From Candidatus Dojkabacteria bacterium (GTDB taxonomy: Bacteria; Patescibacteriota; Dojkabacteria; SC72; T1SED10-24), in NCBI GenBank assembly GCA_003560355.1, contig PWIP01000083.1, positions 1 through 5,113 on the forward strand: DNA of 5,113 nt, read 5' to 3'. Position 1 is the first letter of the stretch, and each line of letters begins with the position of its first letter. The notes under the pieces are model-generated. The model made no database searches, had not been told where the DNA came from, and worked only from the letters and a program-made list of their open reading frames with translations. Of this stretch, positions 4,851 through 5,113 are shown piece after piece. The translations under genes were made by a program, and so were the position numbers.

Positions 4851-5113
4851 ATGATAAATTTTTTAAAAGCGAAGGGAAATCACTTCGTAGCTTTTCTCTT
4901 GGCATTTTTACTGATTTTTAGTGTATCAGTTTTACCAAGTTTGGCTCAAATGAATGAGGATGAAGTTGAGGTGCAAATAGAAGGTGCAGAAGAAGTAGAA
5001 TGGGAAGATTGGGAAGCAGCTATTGAGGAATTAGAAAGAAGTTGGGAAGAAATGGATGATACTGGATGGGAGTGGGATTACGATGATGAAGATGATGATT
5101 ACTTTTTCACAAC
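4851..5113 (+). CDS. Exported acidic Trp-rich protein, N-terminal part (3' end beyond window)
   Basis: I do not recognise this protein. The 87 complete codons begin with a clear Sec signal peptide: Lys6 and Lys8, a hydrophobic core at 12-28 (FVAFLLAFLLIFSVSVL), and SLA then Gln at 30-33 as a likely signal peptidase I site after Ala32. The mature part is extraordinarily acidic: 26 Asp/Glu and one Arg in residues 34-84, with Trp at 51, 54, 65, 73 and 75. Residues 51-68 place W, W, I, L, W, M at heptad a/d positions, predicting a short amphipathic helix or coiled coil. An Asp-rich run (76-83, DYDDEDDD) follows and could bind cations. The ATG at 4851 is chosen because it starts the signal peptide and lies below a good promoter; no Shine-Dalgarno is present. 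It is transcribed divergently from the amidohydrolase gene. Function cannot be stated, and the frame is open at the edge. Confidence 0.8.
   Translation, partial: MINFLKAKGNHFVAFLLAFLLIFSVSVLPSLAQMNEDEVEVQIEGAEEVEWEDWEAAIEELERSWEEMDDTGWEWDYDDEDDDYFFT

Noticed and set aside
1..5113. CRISPR arrays, tRNA or rRNA genes, insertion sequences and inteins.
   Set aside because: No regularly spaced repeats, cloverleaf-like or rRNA-like sequence, transposase motif or RecA interruption was found by reading both strands.

Overview
This is a strongly AT-rich bacterial window made almost entirely of compact, mostly single-strand housekeeping genes. On the minus strand, in order of transcription, are an N-formylglutamate amidohydrolase-like protein (4716-4123), recA (4026-2998), recX (2998-2348), recJ (2358-631) and the 5' two-fifths or so of aspS (584 to the left edge). 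On the plus strand, diverging at the right end, is the start of an exported, extremely acidic, tryptophan-rich protein (4851 to the right edge). TAA, TAG and TGA all act as stops.

The organism cannot be named from this sequence. The RecA, RecX, RecJ and AspRS proteins are of bacterial type. The high A+T, minimal spacing, overlapping genes, lack of clear Shine-Dalgarno sequences at the annotated starts, and lysine-rich N-terminal tail on RecA would suit a small-genome lineage such as Patescibacteria (CPR). That placement is inference only.

Layout: recA, recX and recJ are tightly packed. The recA stop and recX start share one base (TAATG), and recX and recJ overlap by 11 bases. aspS follows after 46 bases with no visible terminator, so recA-recX-recJ-aspS reads as one operon. 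RecA is the recombinase, RecX its modulator and RecJ the 5'-3' single-strand exonuclease that makes substrate for recombination and works in repair. AspS is a translation enzyme that appears to share the transcript.

Upstream of recA, a 96-base gap carries three overlapping signals on the minus strand: a likely intrinsic terminator for the amidohydrolase gene, a -35-like TTGACC that begins within its U-tract, and a perfect 10-bp inverted repeat whose arms flank the predicted -10 box. That repeat is a good candidate for a recA operator, although no classical LexA box is seen.

The 134-base divergent region at the right end holds a good sigma70-like promoter for the exported protein and a 7-bp inverted repeat just upstream of the amidohydrolase gene. 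The least ordinary element is the exported protein. Behind a clean Sec signal peptide it has 26 acidic residues out of 51, five tryptophans, and a short heptad pattern in which Trp occupies three of six core positions. No rRNA, tRNA, CRISPR array or mobile element was seen, and no stretch longer than 300 bases lacks a gene.
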